DNA from: Fasciolopsis buskii
Taxonomy: Eukaryota; Platyhelminthes; Trematoda; Plagiorchiida; Fasciolidae
DNA length: 64,000 bases
Assembly (NCBI GenBank): GCA_008360955.1
Contig: LUCM01001815.1
Location: forward strand, 160,191 to 224,190
Direction: 5' to 3'
Part shown: one piece after another, positions 63,080 through 64,000 of the stretch
How the letters are laid out: each line of letters starts with the position of its first letter
Position numbering within the stretch: position 1 is the first letter of the stretch
Made by a program: the position numbers and the translations under genes
Notes under the pieces: generated by a model
The model's database searches: none
Told to the model about the DNA's origin: nothing
The model's input: the letters and a program-made list of their open reading frames with translations, nothing else

Positions 63080-63573
63080 TGTTAGTAGTAGGAGATTGAA
63101 TGTTTTCATGAAATAATTCACCATGTGATATCATCACTCAACTCACCATAAACAAACCATGGAAGCACTGTACAGCTGTTTCATTCTTGTTAGGAATCAT
63201 CAGCACTGCATATCCACCGCGTCCGAACTGGGACGCGAATCAGGGACGAACAATTTTGACTCGAACGCCTTAGCCATTACGCTACCGGGCAGGCTCTGAA
63301 CGGTTTGTTGAACTTCACCACATGATGTTGCACCTATCCGTCACTGATTTGCACGGTTGCTGTCCGCTAGCTCAAGCGATCGACCTCTACTGATAGCTGA
63401 CTTCTCTGCAGATAGCCTAAGTGCGACGGTTTTGGATATGACCTACAGAGCTTGATTACCTGGTACATGTTAGTAGTAGGATTCCTAACAAGGATGAAAC
63501 AGCTGTACAGTGCTTCCATGGTTTGTTTATGGTGAGTTGAGTGATGATATCACATGGTGAATCATTTCATGAA
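63080..63573 (+). mobile_element. R1 element, second fresh copy
   Basis: Same strand and structure as 49102-49619: left terminal repeat from GTTAGTAGTAGGAGATTGAA, tRNA-like block on the minus strand (box B-like GATTCGCGTCC at 63231-63241, closer to the tRNA consensus than in the other copy), and right terminal repeat ending TGATATCACATGGTGAATCA. The right edge stops about 25 bases short of the left one. By eye the two copies differ at only about 3% of positions, so the family was active or homogenised recently. Confidence 0.88.
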
Positions 63574-64000
63574 GAGATTACCTGTATTCACCCAAAAACT
63601 TTGTATGATAGTTTATAATTCAAAATGCGGAAGCGTCCGACCAATCAGAATCTTTGTTTCAAACCAATGTTACATGGTTAAAAATTCGGTTACCTAGAGG
63701 GCTGTGGAAGAGAGCTTAATCAGGCTACTTTCTTCTGACTATTCATATTTCAAGCGGGTGTGCGCAATCGGTTTGGGAGATTGGACCTTAAGTTGTGATC
63801 AGTTATTTATCGTTCTTTTCCTCAAGGTTCTCCTTCATCATTCGCTCTCCAGGGAAGTTATGTAATCTCCGTTGATCTCACATTCTCGAGCCCATTTTCT
63901 CGAACTTCGGTAATGCAGCAAAGGATAGCATGGATATTCTTTTTTTCGCATTTACTTGGTTTGTTAGACATTCTTTTCCTCCTAACAAGTCACCTCTGAG
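63574..64000. other. Unrecognised end of window
   Basis: No recognised gene or repeat. Confidence 0.45.

Overview
This window looks like non-coding, repeat-laden DNA from an animal, most likely a flatworm of the trematode (fluke) type. There is no operon structure, no run of long open frames and no credible host exon; the longest open frame (170 codons) lies inside a dead retrotransposon. The trematode suggestion rests on recalled resemblance of the RTE-type retrotransposon, the Penelope-like elements and the short repeats to fluke repeats. No database search was possible.

Layout. 1-117 is a CAT microsatellite. 1490-1778 is an old copy of a tRNA-like, inverted-repeat element (called R1 here). 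2815-4300 is an RTE-type retrotransposon relic. 4675-5770 is a decayed Penelope-like element (PLE) in which both reverse transcriptase (RT) and GIY-YIG endonuclease remnants can be read. 6180-6805 holds an unclassified repeat (R4) and a tRNA-derived SINE. About 6.8-12.7 kb is unrecognised apart from an ATG microsatellite. 12.7-26 kb is the most structured part: an R2 repeat, a PLE 3' piece inside short inverted repeats (13940-15352), a permuted PLE between two nearly identical ~510-bp inverted arms (17578-20611), and a third PLE mosaic (25153-26040).

27.4-31.4 kb holds a full-length-looking SINE, another R1 copy, and two RTE pieces on the minus strand, one containing an opposite-strand SINE tail. 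34.9-37.1 kb holds two copies of repeat R3, 38.1 kb a large ACC repeat, and 39.4-41.6 kb a CR1/Jockey-type LINE relic. The rest is mostly unrecognised sequence with a second R4 copy (43.4 kb), a SINE (45.2 kb), R2 (48.2 kb), a fresh R1 copy (49.1 kb), a 221-bp hairpin element (51.4 kb), R3 copies (56.0 and 61.3 kb) and a second fresh R1 copy (63.1 kb).

Nothing works as a gene system here. What is informative is the repeat structure: four PLE loci, two of them bracketed by inverted repeats, with arms far better preserved than the coding core at one locus, and a mobile family that combines long terminal inverted repeats with an internal tRNA-like (Pol III type) promoter. All protein reading was by eye across several frames, so element boundaries are approximate to tens of bases.
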